Shown here: in pieces, positions 27,856 through 37,656 of the stretch
Layout of the letters: each line of letters begins with the position of its first letter
How positions within the stretch are numbered: the first letter of the stretch is position 1
NCBI GenBank assembly: GCA_012862575.1
Contig: BLSF01000043.1
Location: 62,001 to 126,000 of the forward strand
Origin: Parietichytrium sp. I65-24A
Lineage: Eukaryota > Sar > Bigyra > Thraustochytrida > Thraustochytriidae
Length of the DNA stretch: 64,000 nucleotides
Direction: 5' to 3'
Notes under the pieces: model-generated
Seen by the model: only the letters and a program-made list of their open reading frames with translations
Databases searched by the model: none
Told to the model about the DNA's origin: nothing
Position numbers and translations under genes: made by a program

Positions 27856-29946
27856 ATGGGCTTATTCTATAAGAATGGCGCGAGAGTGAGACCATTGAAA
27901 AGGCCCCGCGCCGACGTGGGTTCGGCTGCGGTGTCCGGAGACTCGGAGCTGTCAAGATCTGGAGAGAGTGGCGTTGCTTCCCAAAGTGGGGTGGTGACGA
28001 GTCGGGCACTAGCTAGGGAAGCTCCTTCGTCAATTTATGCGCCCGAGTCATCGTCATTGACCTCAATGTCAACGTCCTCGTCCTCGAACTCCCAGGTGTT
28101 GTTTCCGCCGTGGACGGCGATGAGTGGGTTGGCGAATACCAGCGCCGTCAGTAATTTACTTGCCCTGGGCGGTGCTTCAAGCGGGCTTTCAGCACACGCT
28201 GACATCGCAAGGCCTCCCTTGTCCCTGGCGTCGCCAACCTCGCACGCATACCCGGGACTACCTATCCAAGCCACTCCGGGACCCGCAGTGCCTTTGCCGT
28301 TTGCAGGACCAGATATTAGCCTGCTAAAAGAAGAGGCTTCCGCTTCAGACGACGAGACGCCCACAGAAACAAGGCGCAAACGCAAGAAGAGTGCTGGCCT
28401 GCCGCTCATTCCCACAGGAGCGCTTCCATTGCGTTCGTCTGTTCCCGCCGAAAAATTGCCAAAGGGTATCGTGGTGTTGAATGGGCTGCGGTACAGCACG
28501 TTGACTTCGAGCGGTAAAATACGCCCCAAAATGGTGCGGCTGTGCGTCTTCGAAAATACCTGTACGCGTTCCGCGCGAGGAGCCTCTTCGCTGTGCATCG
28601 CTCACGGAGGCGGCAAGAGATGCCTTCACCCGGGTTGCACAAGCGGAGCGGAAGGGGGCGGGGCGCCAGATCGATGCAAGAAGCACGGCGGCGGGAAGCG
28701 CTGCCAAGTGGAAGGCTGCGGACGATCCGCAAGAGGTGGCGCCAACACGTGCATTGCGCACGGCGGTGGCAAAAGGTGCACTTTTGCTGACTGCAACCGA
28801 GCAGCTGTTGGGTCCTCCGTGAGGTGCATCAAGCACGGGGGCGGCCACCGATGCAGGTATCCCTTGGGGTGCAACAGGTCTGCCCAGGGGGGCAAGTATT
28901 TTCTTTGCAAAAAGCACGGCGGGGGGCGACGCTGTGCTGTGATGAATTGCAATCGTGAGGTGAATACTGGGCAGCGAAATTGTGCGCTCCACCTTCGGCT
29001 CTGCGTCTTTCTTGGCTGCAAGCGGGAAGCAACAGGAAGCCGAAGTCCGCTGTGCACATTTCACCATACTAAAGTACGAGAAAGCATTTGCGAGGTCCCG
29101 ATGTGCTCTGCCCCGGTGAAGGAGAAGCTCACCACATTGTACGGCTCAGCTGCTCGGTGCGAGGAGCACTTGGACATGGGCAGCTGCAGCAAGCAAGGGT
29201 GCAAGAAGATGCCCGTTAAGCTCGATCCGAAGCCGCTCTGTATGGAGCACGGAGGACGCATTGAGTGCAGTACCACAGGTTGCAACGCTGTCGCCAGAAC
29301 GAAGTCGAATCTCTGTCTATTTCATGGCAGTGCGGAGCTGTTGCAAATCCCACATTTGCTTCCCGTCTACAACATTTTTGACAAAGTTTTCCAGTCAGCT
29401 AGCAAATTCGGGGATGTCGGGACCATTGAGGAGCGTGGCGCAATTTCTGCAGCTTTATTGCGTTCGCCGATCCTGGCAAACTCGAACGAGTCACCGGCTG
29501 CCGAGCACGCAGAAGCTGTCAGCGAGAAATTTTCGGCCTCAGGAGGCCATCAAGAGCGTGACGAAATCCCGGTCAGTAATAACTACGACGGCGTTCTGGA
29601 CCATGTCAATCTGGAGTTCGACTCAAGCGGAGAGAGTCCGCAGCCGATGTTCGAGGACAACGTGCCCTTGTCCATGTGTAGTTCTGAAAAGTTGCCTCAT
29701 GGGCCATTGCCAATTAGCAAAATCATGGAGCTGGATCCGGAGGCTTCCAATTTCGAGCTGTGCACGGAAGCTCTATGGGATGCTCTTCCCTATATCCCTG
29801 ATTCTTCGTGGATACGCCAGCAGCTTGCGCATGGAAGCGAGCATGCAGATTTTGCCGCCCAGCTCGCGCATGTGAAAAGTCAAGTAGAAAAATCGGTTCA
29901 ATTCGAGGGTGCGGAGGATTCGAATAATGTCACAGGCAGTTCATAA
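27856..29946 (+). CDS. HGGG-repeat putative zinc-binding protein (WRKY19-like family)
   Basis: 696 residues from the ATG at 27856. The N-terminus has a basic patch (RPLKRPRAD), and RRKRKKS near residue 175 is a likely nuclear signal. Residues about 228-490 hold tandem units of the form C-x4-C-x(n)-C-x2-H, many with HGGG: CIAHGGGKRC, CKKHGGGKRC, CIKHGGGHRC and CKKHGGGRRC, followed by degenerate units such as CMEHGGRIEC and CLFHGSAEL. The regular Cys/His spacing suggests zinc binding. The remaining C-terminus is acidic and lacks motifs. Such arrays are abundant in stramenopiles and are often labelled WRKY19-like from automated similarity; no WRKY domain is seen here. A DNA- or RNA-binding nuclear role is inference. 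AATAAA occurs at 29984, 38 bp after the stop. Confidence 0.75.
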   Translation: MGLFYKNGARVRPLKRPRADVGSAAVSGDSELSRSGESGVASQSGVVTSRALAREAPSSIYAPESSSLTSMSTSSSSNSQVLFPPWTAMSGLANTSAVSNLLALGGASSGLSAHADIARPPLSLASPTSHAYPGLPIQATPGPAVPLPFAGPDISLLKEEASASDDETPTETRRKRKKSAGLPLIPTGALPLRSSVPAEKLPKGIVVLNGLRYSTLTSSGKIRPKMVRLCVFENTCTRSARGASSLCIAHGGGKRCLHPGCTSGAEGGGAPDRCKKHGGGKRCQVEGCGRSARGGANTCIAHGGGKRCTFADCNRAAVGSSVRCIKHGGGHRCRYPLGCNRSAQGGKYFLCKKHGGGRRCAVMNCNREVNTGQRNCALHLRLCVFLGCKREATGSRSPLCTFHHTKVRESICEVPMCSAPVKEKLTTLYGSAARCEEHLDMGSCSKQGCKKMPVKLDPKPLCMEHGGRIECSTTGCNAVARTKSNLCLFHGSAELLQIPHLLPVYNIFDKVFQSASKFGDVGTIEERGAISAALLRSPILANSNESPAAEHAEAVSEKFSASGGHQERDEIPVSNNYDGVLDHVNLEFDSSGESPQPMFEDNVPLSMCSSEKLPHGPLPISKIMELDPEASNFELCTEALWDALPYIPDSSWIRQQLAHGSEHADFAAQLAHVKSQVEKSVQFEGAEDSNNVTGSS

Positions 29947-32469
29947 TCGCAATCCACTGCGGTTGTCTTGTCGAATTTCGTCAAATAAAGATCAAATTTC
30001 TTCGAAGATCTAATCGATCGGTTGACTCATTTGCAAGATAACCAACTGTAACATTCTTTTCATCATTTATTTTTCTATTCCCACCATTTCCCACTCCACT
30101 ATGACAGGGGTAACAGCTGCTCATTATCGCTCGCGTCTGCTGATCCGATCTACTCCCAATACTGAAGTCAGTAAGAACTTGCAAAGCACAGGGTTTGTTT
30201 GGTCTAAAAGTTTTAAAGAGCAATGTGCACTCTCCCCTTGCTTTTCCACCGGGATTGTATTTTACTGAAATGCTGTAACTTAGACCACATCGAGACTGTT
30301 GAGCGATTTCAACTCCTTTCACACGCTGGCAGTTTTGGCATTTTGTTGCGGTTTCTGTAGGCTTCAATGTGTAGATGTGAAGAAACGACCAATGCATCGG
30401 GTGATCTGGTAAGTTCGTCTCCTACTTCAGCATATGTCGTGGCTGAAGTTGTCGATTCGATGCACGGAGACAAAATTCCGTTTGCTATCCCCGTGGTGTC
30501 ACGAGACATTTTTTCCGTCTGAGATGAAGGATTTCATGGCCTCTATCCTTTCACGACACGTGGAGCGTTGCGCCTATTGTGTTTTCTTCCCATCTCGCAC
30601 ACATCGTTGGGAGCTCGACCCAGTTTTACTTTCGATGCCCGCAGACTATCAACGTGCATGCAAAGCACTGCATGAGAATCGCTCTGACCTTCCAACATTT
30701 TGCGACTACAACACTTCTTGGTTGAGCTGCGTGACTTTCCATTCAAGTTCAACCTGATGTGTGCTGTCGCCATTCTAAAACTCCTTTTCCTCATTATGAC
30801 AGCGGTTGCAGCTGCAAATGAAGCTCAAATCTGCTTTCACAATCGTTTATGTACGCAATTAACAGAATTTAGAAACATTTTGAAATTTAGAAAAATTAGG
30901 AAAAGGTTCCGGAGACGCGAGGAGAACAGTTCTTGTTCCCAGTGGCAACATAGACCCTTATGACGGACAGTAAATCTTTGGATAGGAATATTCTGGGTGT
31001 CAGAGCGTTCCTCGAGGGGTTTCATTCCGAACAGGGTCATTAACAAAGTGAAGCCACGAAGTGCAGCGTAAACAAACCCTATCGGAAGGTGGGGTGGAAC
31101 AAGAAAGATATCAATTGGAGAAGTGAAGATATCAATTGGAGAAAAGAAGGTATTCCTGTATGTCTGCCATGAAGGTATTCTTGCATGTCTGCCATGCTTT
31201 AAAAGTCGTCTTGCTTTTGAAGTTTTCCAGCAGGCGATGGCCTATGACTTTGTGGCATGGCGATTGTTTTTGCCGCTAGTCCGGTTCATATTTCTTTTTT
31301 AGAATTCTTCTGTCAATTCTGACTGTTGCAAGCTAGTTTTAGTCCAGCACTCGAGCTCAAAACTCGATACTACAGTACTCGTAACAATATTCCAATCGGT
31401 CGCTTCCGGCCAGACTTGATAAATAGACTTTAAAAATATCTTTTGCGACCAAAGCTACTCAGCCGCAATTTTTATATTCTAGACTAGCCCACCGGAAACG
31501 AGCTCTGTGGCGTGGGAAAGAATCTGTGTGAAGGAGTGTGACGATGAATGAACGAATGAATGAATGAGTCCTTCCGCGCAATTTCTTTGGTTGGTTGGTG
31601 TCAGTGCGTACCGGTAGTACCGGTATCCTCTGCTTTGGCTTCCGGAGACGCTGCCTAAGAAGGATATCAATGAGGAGTTGTTGGCGAAAAGAAGGTATTC
31701 TTGCATGTCTGCCATGCTTTGAAAGCAGTTTTGCTTTAGAAGTTTTCCGGCAGGCGATGGCGATGGCGATCAATAATTTCATGCTCTACTCTCCTGTGTC
31801 TTTTGAACTGGTTACGTATCCTGCGCTTGGTCTCCTTGTTGTCCATTCCCTTTTAGCATTGCAAGCCCAAGTGCGCCTGCCTTTGACCGTCTTCTTTGTG
31901 CTTCAGAGTTGCGCCGGTATATTAAAATTCTCTGCGCACTGGCAAACACTGCCACAAATGCGTCACAAATGCGAAGTCATAGGCAAAAATCCATCACTTT
32001 GCTACAGAAACTGCACATACGCTAGCAATGATTGGGCAAAACTTTAGCCCACGCCCAAGTGCGGTACGGATTACCGGCGCCTATGAGCGGAGTTAGCGGA
32101 GCGAGATAAATTATTTGTGAGGTTCGCTTCGATTTTGATTTTTCGGATTGACGTGTTTTGATTGATTTCTCTCACAAAGCGACGTCAAAATACCTGGCAT
32201 TTGCCTGACAGTGTGTAGCTCAGTACAGTAACTTTGAAGTTCCGAGATGTTCCGAGTATGATTACAGTAGCTTCCCAAGTTCCATGCCAGTTTCCAGCAC
32301 TGCTGCTGTGGAACGAAGTACCAAATGTTTTCAAGACCTTTAAAGATCTGCAAACCCCAAACTTGAAGTGCAGCGCGCGAACGGCAAACAAAGCTTCTGT
32401 TGATCTGGCTCCTTTGGCGTCTTGGATACGTGGATCGTATCTGCGCATGAACTTGGGCGGAGTTGAAGG
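29947..32469. other. Intergenic region with a duplicated segment, no supported gene
   Basis: AT-rich 2.5-kb spacer. The main structure is the pair of related segments at about 31104-31250 and 31660-31765. Frames of up to 150 codons occur (for example 31595-32047, +) but match nothing I recognise. Confidence 0.5.
31104..31765. repeat. Dispersed direct duplication, about 100-bp copies
   Basis: Copy A (31104-31250) and copy B (31660-31765) share GAAGGTATTCTTGCATGTCT, GCCATGCTTT and GAAGTTTTCC(A/G)GCAGGCGATGG. Copy A also contains internal doublings of GATATCAATTGGAGA and AAGGTATTC(C/T)TG. One plus frame is conserved in both, EGILACLPCF...EVF(Q/R)QAMA, with several differences at third positions, so it may be a fragment of an old gene. 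Confidence 0.65.
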
Positions 32470-34146
32470 ATGAAATTTGAGGGCGGCATCTTGTTGTTGG
32501 CATCGTCGGTGTGCTCAGCGTTGAAGGACACGAAGATCGTCAAGGCATGGGGCGATGCGGCGTATGGAGGCGATGTCGGCGAGATCGACTTTGAGAGTGG
32601 CGGTGGATCCAATTTAGTGGAGTGCAACTTCAATTCGTGCATTTCCGTGCAGGATGACAACTCCGTTCTGAGCTGGGGCGCCGCAAATACGGGCGTGCAA
32701 TTCGAATACAGGAAAGACTCGACAATCACTGCAGTGTTTCCGAGCAAGTACGCCTTTGCCGCTCTTCGCGACGATGAGGAGATGCCAGTACAGTGCTGGG
32801 GAAACAAAGCATTCGGCGGCGACTGCTCTGCGGTCAACTTTGACGGCAAACTAGTGCAGAGGCTGGTCTCCACTGAATCTGCCTTCGCGGCGCTACTGTC
32901 AGACGGCACAGTTCGCACATGGGGGGACAGCGGCCGTGGGGGAGACAGCCAGTCTGTGGATTTTGCCTCGGGCGGCGGAGTCTTGGAGATCGTTGCAACG
33001 CAGTCTGCGTTTGCGGCTATTAGAGAGGACGGCTCCGTGGTGTCGTGGGGCGAGAGCCGCTCTGGCGGAGATTCTTTGCTGGTCTCCGCATTCCTCCAGT
33101 CAAACGTTTCGCGAGTGTTCGCGACGAAGGCATCTTTCGCTGCTCTGAAGGACGACGGCAACATCGTGTCATGGGGAAGTGACGTGGGAGAGGGCTCTGG
33201 TATGGAAGTCATAGAAGGGATGAACGTCAGGAGCGTATACTCCACCGATGCAGCGTTTGCAGCAGTCCTTGAAGACGGCTCCGTGAAGGCGTGGGGCGCA
33301 ATCACGCATGGAGGATCCGCGGAAGGCGTTGATTTCACTGGTGGAGTGAAGAACATGTACTCGAACCCACATGCTTTTGTGGCAGTCAAGAACGATGCAA
33401 CCCTGGTATGTTGGGGGAATGCGGCGATGGGCGGGGATTGCAGCGTGGCCACCCTCCCAGACGGAGTGGTTGCCAAGGAGGTGTTCTGTGGTCAAGCGGC
33501 GTGTGGCGCTCTGCTGAGTTCTGGGAAGCTGATTTCTTGGGGGCATCTCACACGTGGGGGGAAAGCTCCGGACTTTAATTTCGAATCAGGTTCCACGGTG
33601 AAATCTGTAGCGGCAACGGAAGGGGCAATAGCCTTACTGTTCAAAGAACAGTTATTCAACTGGTCTATACTGGCGTGGGGAAAAGATGAAAGTGGTGCCT
33701 ACGAGCCTGGTCTGTCGATTCCGGTGCCACACCTTTATCTGTATTCAGACACTTATCTGAAGAGCACCGAGAAGGCTTTCGTTGTCTATGCGCGTTTCCA
33801 AGATTTTTCTGAATCTCTTCCACCCAGCCCCTCCGGATATACCCCCACCATGACAGATTGGAATACGCCGTCTGGAAAGGAAAGTGACCGATCCATTGCT
33901 CTTTGGGTTTGGGTTATTATTCCTCTTTTTGTTCTTGTAGTGGGGGGATTAGCCTGGGAAAACTGCAAAGAGGAAAAGGCAAAAGAAGAGGCAAAACCCC
34001 GAACGGCTCAGATTACAGATGTCCAGCTGAGCGAGATAATAAGCCATCGAAACAACGATGAACCACCGGCATCTCATGTTCCTGATCTTTTAAGACGTCA
34101 GCTCCAGCCGAGTGGACCACTGATCCAGACGAAACAAAAATGGTAA
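32470..34146 (+). CDS. RCC1-like repeat protein with a single transmembrane segment
   Basis: 558 residues from the ATG at 32470. The short hydrophobic start (MKFEGGILLLASSVCSA) may be a signal peptide. About ten repeats of roughly 40-50 residues follow, each with an S-x-x-AFAAL.DG.V..WG....GGDS pattern (for example SAFAALLSDGTVRTWGDSGR and AFAAIREDGSVVSWGES), as in RCC1-type beta-propellers. At about residues 475-496 a hydrophobic stretch (SIALWVWVIIPLFVLVVGGL) predicts a membrane anchor, followed by a charged ~60-residue tail (ENCKEEKAKEEAKPR). The predicted topology is an external or luminal propeller with a cytosolic tail. Similar WG..GG repeats occur widely in protists without a known function. 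It is unlikely to be the nuclear Ran exchange factor. Confidence 0.7.
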   Translation: MKFEGGILLLASSVCSALKDTKIVKAWGDAAYGGDVGEIDFESGGGSNLVECNFNSCISVQDDNSVLSWGAANTGVQFEYRKDSTITAVFPSKYAFAALRDDEEMPVQCWGNKAFGGDCSAVNFDGKLVQRLVSTESAFAALLSDGTVRTWGDSGRGGDSQSVDFASGGGVLEIVATQSAFAAIREDGSVVSWGESRSGGDSLLVSAFLQSNVSRVFATKASFAALKDDGNIVSWGSDVGEGSGMEVIEGMNVRSVYSTDAAFAAVLEDGSVKAWGAITHGGSAEGVDFTGGVKNMYSNPHAFVAVKNDATLVCWGNAAMGGDCSVATLPDGVVAKEVFCGQAACGALLSSGKLISWGHLTRGGKAPDFNFESGSTVKSVAATEGAIALLFKEQLFNWSILAWGKDESGAYEPGLSIPVPHLYLYSDTYLKSTEKAFVVYARFQDFSESLPPSPSGYTPTMTDWNTPSGKESDRSIALWVWVIIPLFVLVVGGLAWENCKEEKAKEEAKPRTAQITDVQLSEIISHRNNDEPPASHVPDLLRRQLQPSGPLIQTKQKW

Positions 34147-34727
34147 TTATCAATTCTACTCGCTCAAAGTTAGTCTTCCTTCCTCTCGATGCGCATTACC
34201 ACCTGTGCGTGCCTCGGCTCCATTCAGTTCCAATGCCGGCAGCACATGTCGTCTATATATCACAGTCAATTCAAATCGCTGCTCTTTCTTGACTGGTCCT
34301 CTTGATTTTCTGTTGCCCCGTTGGCTCACAAGCTGTCCGGCTGTGCTTCTGAAACAGAAGGGAATCCATGCGCTGCAGTCTGCAAGGGTCGAGTCGATGT
34401 AGACGAAGGCTTTCATTCGCCCCCACTGCTTAGCAATCATCGACGAAGCAATCATCGACGACGCAAGCAAGCTGCACACAGCCCGTGCTCTTTCCCATAC
34501 GCGCTTGCGACGACGATTGAGCTCCAACACTCACTCCACCTCATCGCCCGCACAATCAAACGATATCGTATGATCGCACGACCGCCTCCTGTCCTTGCCG
34601 GTCCCCTTTCTTCTTACGACCGCACGCTGCCTGTATCTTATCATATCTTATCCTTTCCCCACGTCCCCATCTCCATATCTCCATATCTCCATATCTCCAA
34701 GCTCCTTATCGTCCGCGAGAGCGCCCA

Positions 34728-34870
34728 ACACATACACATATACACATATATATATATATATATATATGTATATACATATACACATATATATATATATATA
34801 ATATAGATATATATATGTAGACATACGCACATGCATACATGGACATACGCATGCATACATATATGCACAC
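34728..34870. repeat. Alternating (AT)n/(CA)n tract
   Basis: About 140 bp of nearly uninterrupted purine-pyrimidine alternation (ACACATATAT, then GTATATACATATACACATAT and similar). All coding frames over it are repeat-derived. Confidence 0.9.
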
Positions 34871-34955
34871 ATACATGCACGCTCTCTCTCTCTCTCTCTC
34901 TCTCTTCGACAAAGGGCAAATCCCAGTGACCTTTCTTCCTTCCTGCCTTCCTTCT

Positions 34956-34990
34956 GCGTACGTGTCCGCGTACGTACAAGTGTCCGCGAG
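34956..34990 (+). promoter_or_regulatory. Recurrent element, two variant copies
   Basis: GCGTACGTGTCCGCGTACG is followed at once by a second AAGTGTCCGCGAG, about 310-345 bp upstream of the C2H2 gene. T to G at the CTC of the element gives CGC in both copies. Confidence 0.35.
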
Positions 34991-35062
34991 CGAGTCGTTT
35001 TCTGTGCGGAGGCGCTTCGGCACACTGGCACACTGGCAAAAGCTGGCAAGTTGAGGTGAGGG

Positions 35063-35080
35063 AAAGGGTACGCGGGGACC
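35063..35080 (-). promoter_or_regulatory. Recurrent element, inverted variant
   Basis: The minus strand reads GGTCCCCGCGTACCCTTT, about 225 bp upstream of the C2H2 protein start. Confidence 0.4.
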
Positions 35081-35231
35081 ATTGGCGTACGGGAAAGCAA
35101 GTTAAGAAAGTTAAGGGGTGCGCGCTGAGCTGAGCTGAGCTGAGCTGAAGGCAAGATACGCAGAAGAGAACAAGAACAATTACAAGAAGACGAAGAACAA
35201 GAACAACAATACGAAGAACAAGAAGACGAAG

Positions 35232-35267
<36 letters not shown>

Positions 35268-35302
35268 ACGAAGAAGAACAAGAAGAAGAACAAGAAGAAG
35301 AG

Positions 35303-36409
35303 ATGAAAGTGGCAAGTGGGATGCACGAGTGCGAAGAGTGCACGCAGCTGTTCGTGCAGAGCGGTACGCTGCGCAAGCATGTGAGGACGGTGCACCGTCG
35401 TGAGAAAGAGCACGAGTGCGATGAGTGCGGCAAGGCGTTCGGGGAAGCAGGCACGTTGAGGAGCCATGTCAAGGCAGTGCATCTCAGGGTGAAGGACCAT
35501 CCGTGCGAGGAGTGCGGGCAGAGCTTCGCGCATGCCGGCCTGCTGCGGAGGCACGTCGCGGTGGTCCATTTGAATGAGAGGAAGCAGCAGTGCGAGGAGT
35601 GCGGCAAGAGGTTTGGGCAGGCTGGGGATCTACGGAGGCATGTGAAGGCCGTGCACTTGAAGCAGAAAGATTTCAAGTGCGAGGAGTGCGGCAAGTTCTT
35701 CGGGCGCGCTGGAACGCTTCGCAATCATCTCAAGGTTGTGCATTTGATGCAGAAAGACTACAAGTGCGAGGATTGCGGGATGTGGTTCGGGGAATGTGGA
35801 ACTCTTCGTAACCATGTCAGAACGGTTCACCTCCAACAGAAAGACCACGAGTGCAAAGTGTGTGGCAAGGCTTTTGGACGGGCTGGAACTCTTCAAAAGC
35901 ATCTCAGAACGACGCACGAGAAGCAGGGAGGCAAGAGGTCCAAAGGGTGTGAAAGAACGACTCCGGCTTTTGCTGGGGAGGATATATTAAATCGTGCAGG
36001 CGACCGCAAGAACGACGCTGCAAGTGAAAGGTCTCCCGGCTGTGCTGAAGGGTTGGCGCGATTGAGTTGCGACAAAGACCTAAATAGGCGCATAACACGC
36101 CGCAAAAGCGATGTGGATCCTGCTTCGCATTCTATGTTGTTTCTCTTGTCAGCCACAAGGATCGCCATCCAGCTTGGCAAGTCAGAGTGTGCCCCAGAAT
36201 GGCTGGACGTTCTGTTCCCGGAGCGTCAACTGGTTGTGGTGGAATGCAAGCCCAACAAGGAGGAGCTCACGCACTCTAAACTTCTTATTAAGCGTGAGAA
36301 AGCCTGGTCCCTCGATAAGATCGATCCTCCTGGAACTCAGAGCGATCAGGCGCGAGTGAAGCGACAAAAGTTGCCCGCTCAGGACGACATAGGGGACTCG
36401 GAGGAGTAA
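35303..36409 (+). CDS. C2H2 zinc-finger protein with seven tandem fingers
   Basis: 368 residues from the ATG at 35303. Residues about 8-205 form seven classical C2H2 fingers with conserved linkers, for example CEECTQLFVQSGTLRKHVRT then VH, CDECGKAFGEAGTLRSHVKA and CKVCGKAFGRAGTLQKHLRT. Linkers (LKQKDFK, LQQKDHE) differ from the TGEKP type. The C-terminal half has no recognised domain; it includes LSCDKDLNRRITRRKSD and a segment LDVLFPERQLVVVECKPNK that looks like a folded alpha/beta piece. It is likely a sequence-specific nucleic-acid-binding regulator. Finger DNA repeats are similar enough to suggest recent internal duplication. Confidence 0.85.
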   Translation: MKVASGMHECEECTQLFVQSGTLRKHVRTVHRREKEHECDECGKAFGEAGTLRSHVKAVHLRVKDHPCEECGQSFAHAGLLRRHVAVVHLNERKQQCEECGKRFGQAGDLRRHVKAVHLKQKDFKCEECGKFFGRAGTLRNHLKVVHLMQKDYKCEDCGMWFGECGTLRNHVRTVHLQQKDHECKVCGKAFGRAGTLQKHLRTTHEKQGGKRSKGCERTTPAFAGEDILNRAGDRKNDAASERSPGCAEGLARLSCDKDLNRRITRRKSDVDPASHSMLFLLSATRIAIQLGKSECAPEWLDVLFPERQLVVVECKPNKEELTHSKLLIKREKAWSLDKIDPPGTQSDQARVKRQKLPAQDDIGDSEE

Positions 36410-37656
36410 GATCCTGCGCCAGATATGATGTCTTCCTAAGAGCTCCAATTAAAACGCTCCCATGGCTTCGGTGTTCGCCTGTCGTCCCACCCATTTGGAG
36501 TCTTTGAGGCAAAGAAACACCCGATTCGGCCAGAAGACTTGAAAAACGCAAGTGAGGGAGACATGGCCACTCGCTGCCGCAGCCAAAATAAGAGTGCCCC
36601 ATCGCAGACGGGGATGTTCAATTTCCGGATCTTTGTGAGAAGAAGTTGAAACTGCTAAAGGGAGCTTGGTATTTGTGCGCGTCTTCTTCCGGGAAAGCTT
36701 TTTTTTTTTCCTTGCGGCACGATGTGAAATGCCATTTTTGCCCATGCCTTGCAAAGAGTCGAAATTGCAAGAATTATGTTTTCGTAGAAAGTGCATGTGA
36801 TTGCCGCGAGTGCCGGCCATTACAAACGCACGACAGAGCATCAAAAGCCGAATGAATGGAAGAATGAGAGAATAGAATTGCAGTCTTTCGACATTTTTTG
36901 CGAAACACCACCTAAACTTAACAAGAGACCCTCTTGCAGGATTCAATGATGTTTGAGAGCGGCGGGTTGCGTCTTCAACTTTAACCATTTCAATTTTTAC
37001 AGAGAAAGTTCATCGGTCAAAAAAATGAAAAGAAAACATAATAACCCTAACCCAAAAGTGAACAAACCTAAAAGGTCCTCGCCGGGAGAATGTAGTAGGT
37101 GAGGCCGATGCCTTGTGACACAATCTGACCGGGAAAAGAGTGTAGGTGGGAGGAAAGGGAAGGAGGTGGAGAACTGAGCGGCGCCAGCGTCACCTGAATC
37201 CTGAATGGATTCTGCTGGTTAATTCTGCTGGTTATCTGGTTCTATTCGTTTTCGCTGACAACACTTCATGGTTCTCGATAGTTCTTATTGGTTCTTCGTA
37301 GGGATATCTAGCTGGTCAAGGGGTTTCCCAACGGGTTCTCGTTCGAAATCTTACGAGTGGCGTACAGCTTCAGTTAGCAATTTTATTGCGTTGGGTTCTG
37401 TGTGTATCATCGGTATCATCGGTATCATCGGGTTCTCCGGTTCTTCGAATCGTTCGATGCGTTCCCCACTAACTCGACTCATAATTCATCTCTATATCTA
37501 CTAGTCCTCGCTAAGTGCTCCCTTAGCAGCTACCCCAGTGCTACGCCTTTCCGTAGTGTAAGGACGAAGATCCATCCACGCACTCCCACAACTCCCGCCC
37601 TTCCCCCTCACACGGAGTGTGCTTCGCGCGTACATCGCCAAATCACCCTCGGAAAG
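36410..37656. other. Intergenic region, no supported gene
   Basis: About 1.25 kb between two plus-strand genes. A minus frame of 179 codons (36449-36988) crosses an A/T homopolymer and has no recognisable similarity. A single TAACCCTAACCC at 37042-37053 is too short to be called telomeric. A partial recurrent element AAAGGTCCTCGCCGGG lies at 37071-37086. Confidence 0.5.

Larger units (their letters stand above)
34147..35302. other. Intergenic region rich in microsatellites
   Basis: Holds a long alternating AT/AC/AC-AT tract (about 34728-34870), (TC)n at 34878-34906, two recurrent element copies (34956-34990 and 35063-35080), (GCTGA)n at about 35125-35148 and AAC/AAG tracts at 35160-35302 leading into the next start codon. 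No gene was seen. Confidence 0.7.

Noticed and set aside
31595-32047. 150-codon plus frame overlapping the duplicated segment
   Set aside because: Hydrophobic but no homology recognised; kept only as a duplication finding.
36449-36988. 179-codon minus frame with a Lys-rich patch
   Set aside because: Lys codons come from an A/T homopolymer; low GC and no family similarity.
37042-37053. TAACCCTAACCC, telomere-like
   Set aside because: Only two units; not an array and not at an end.
37402-37656. In-frame N-terminal extension of the Canopy-like protein
   Set aside because: It would bury a clear signal peptide and consists of spacer-like sequence.
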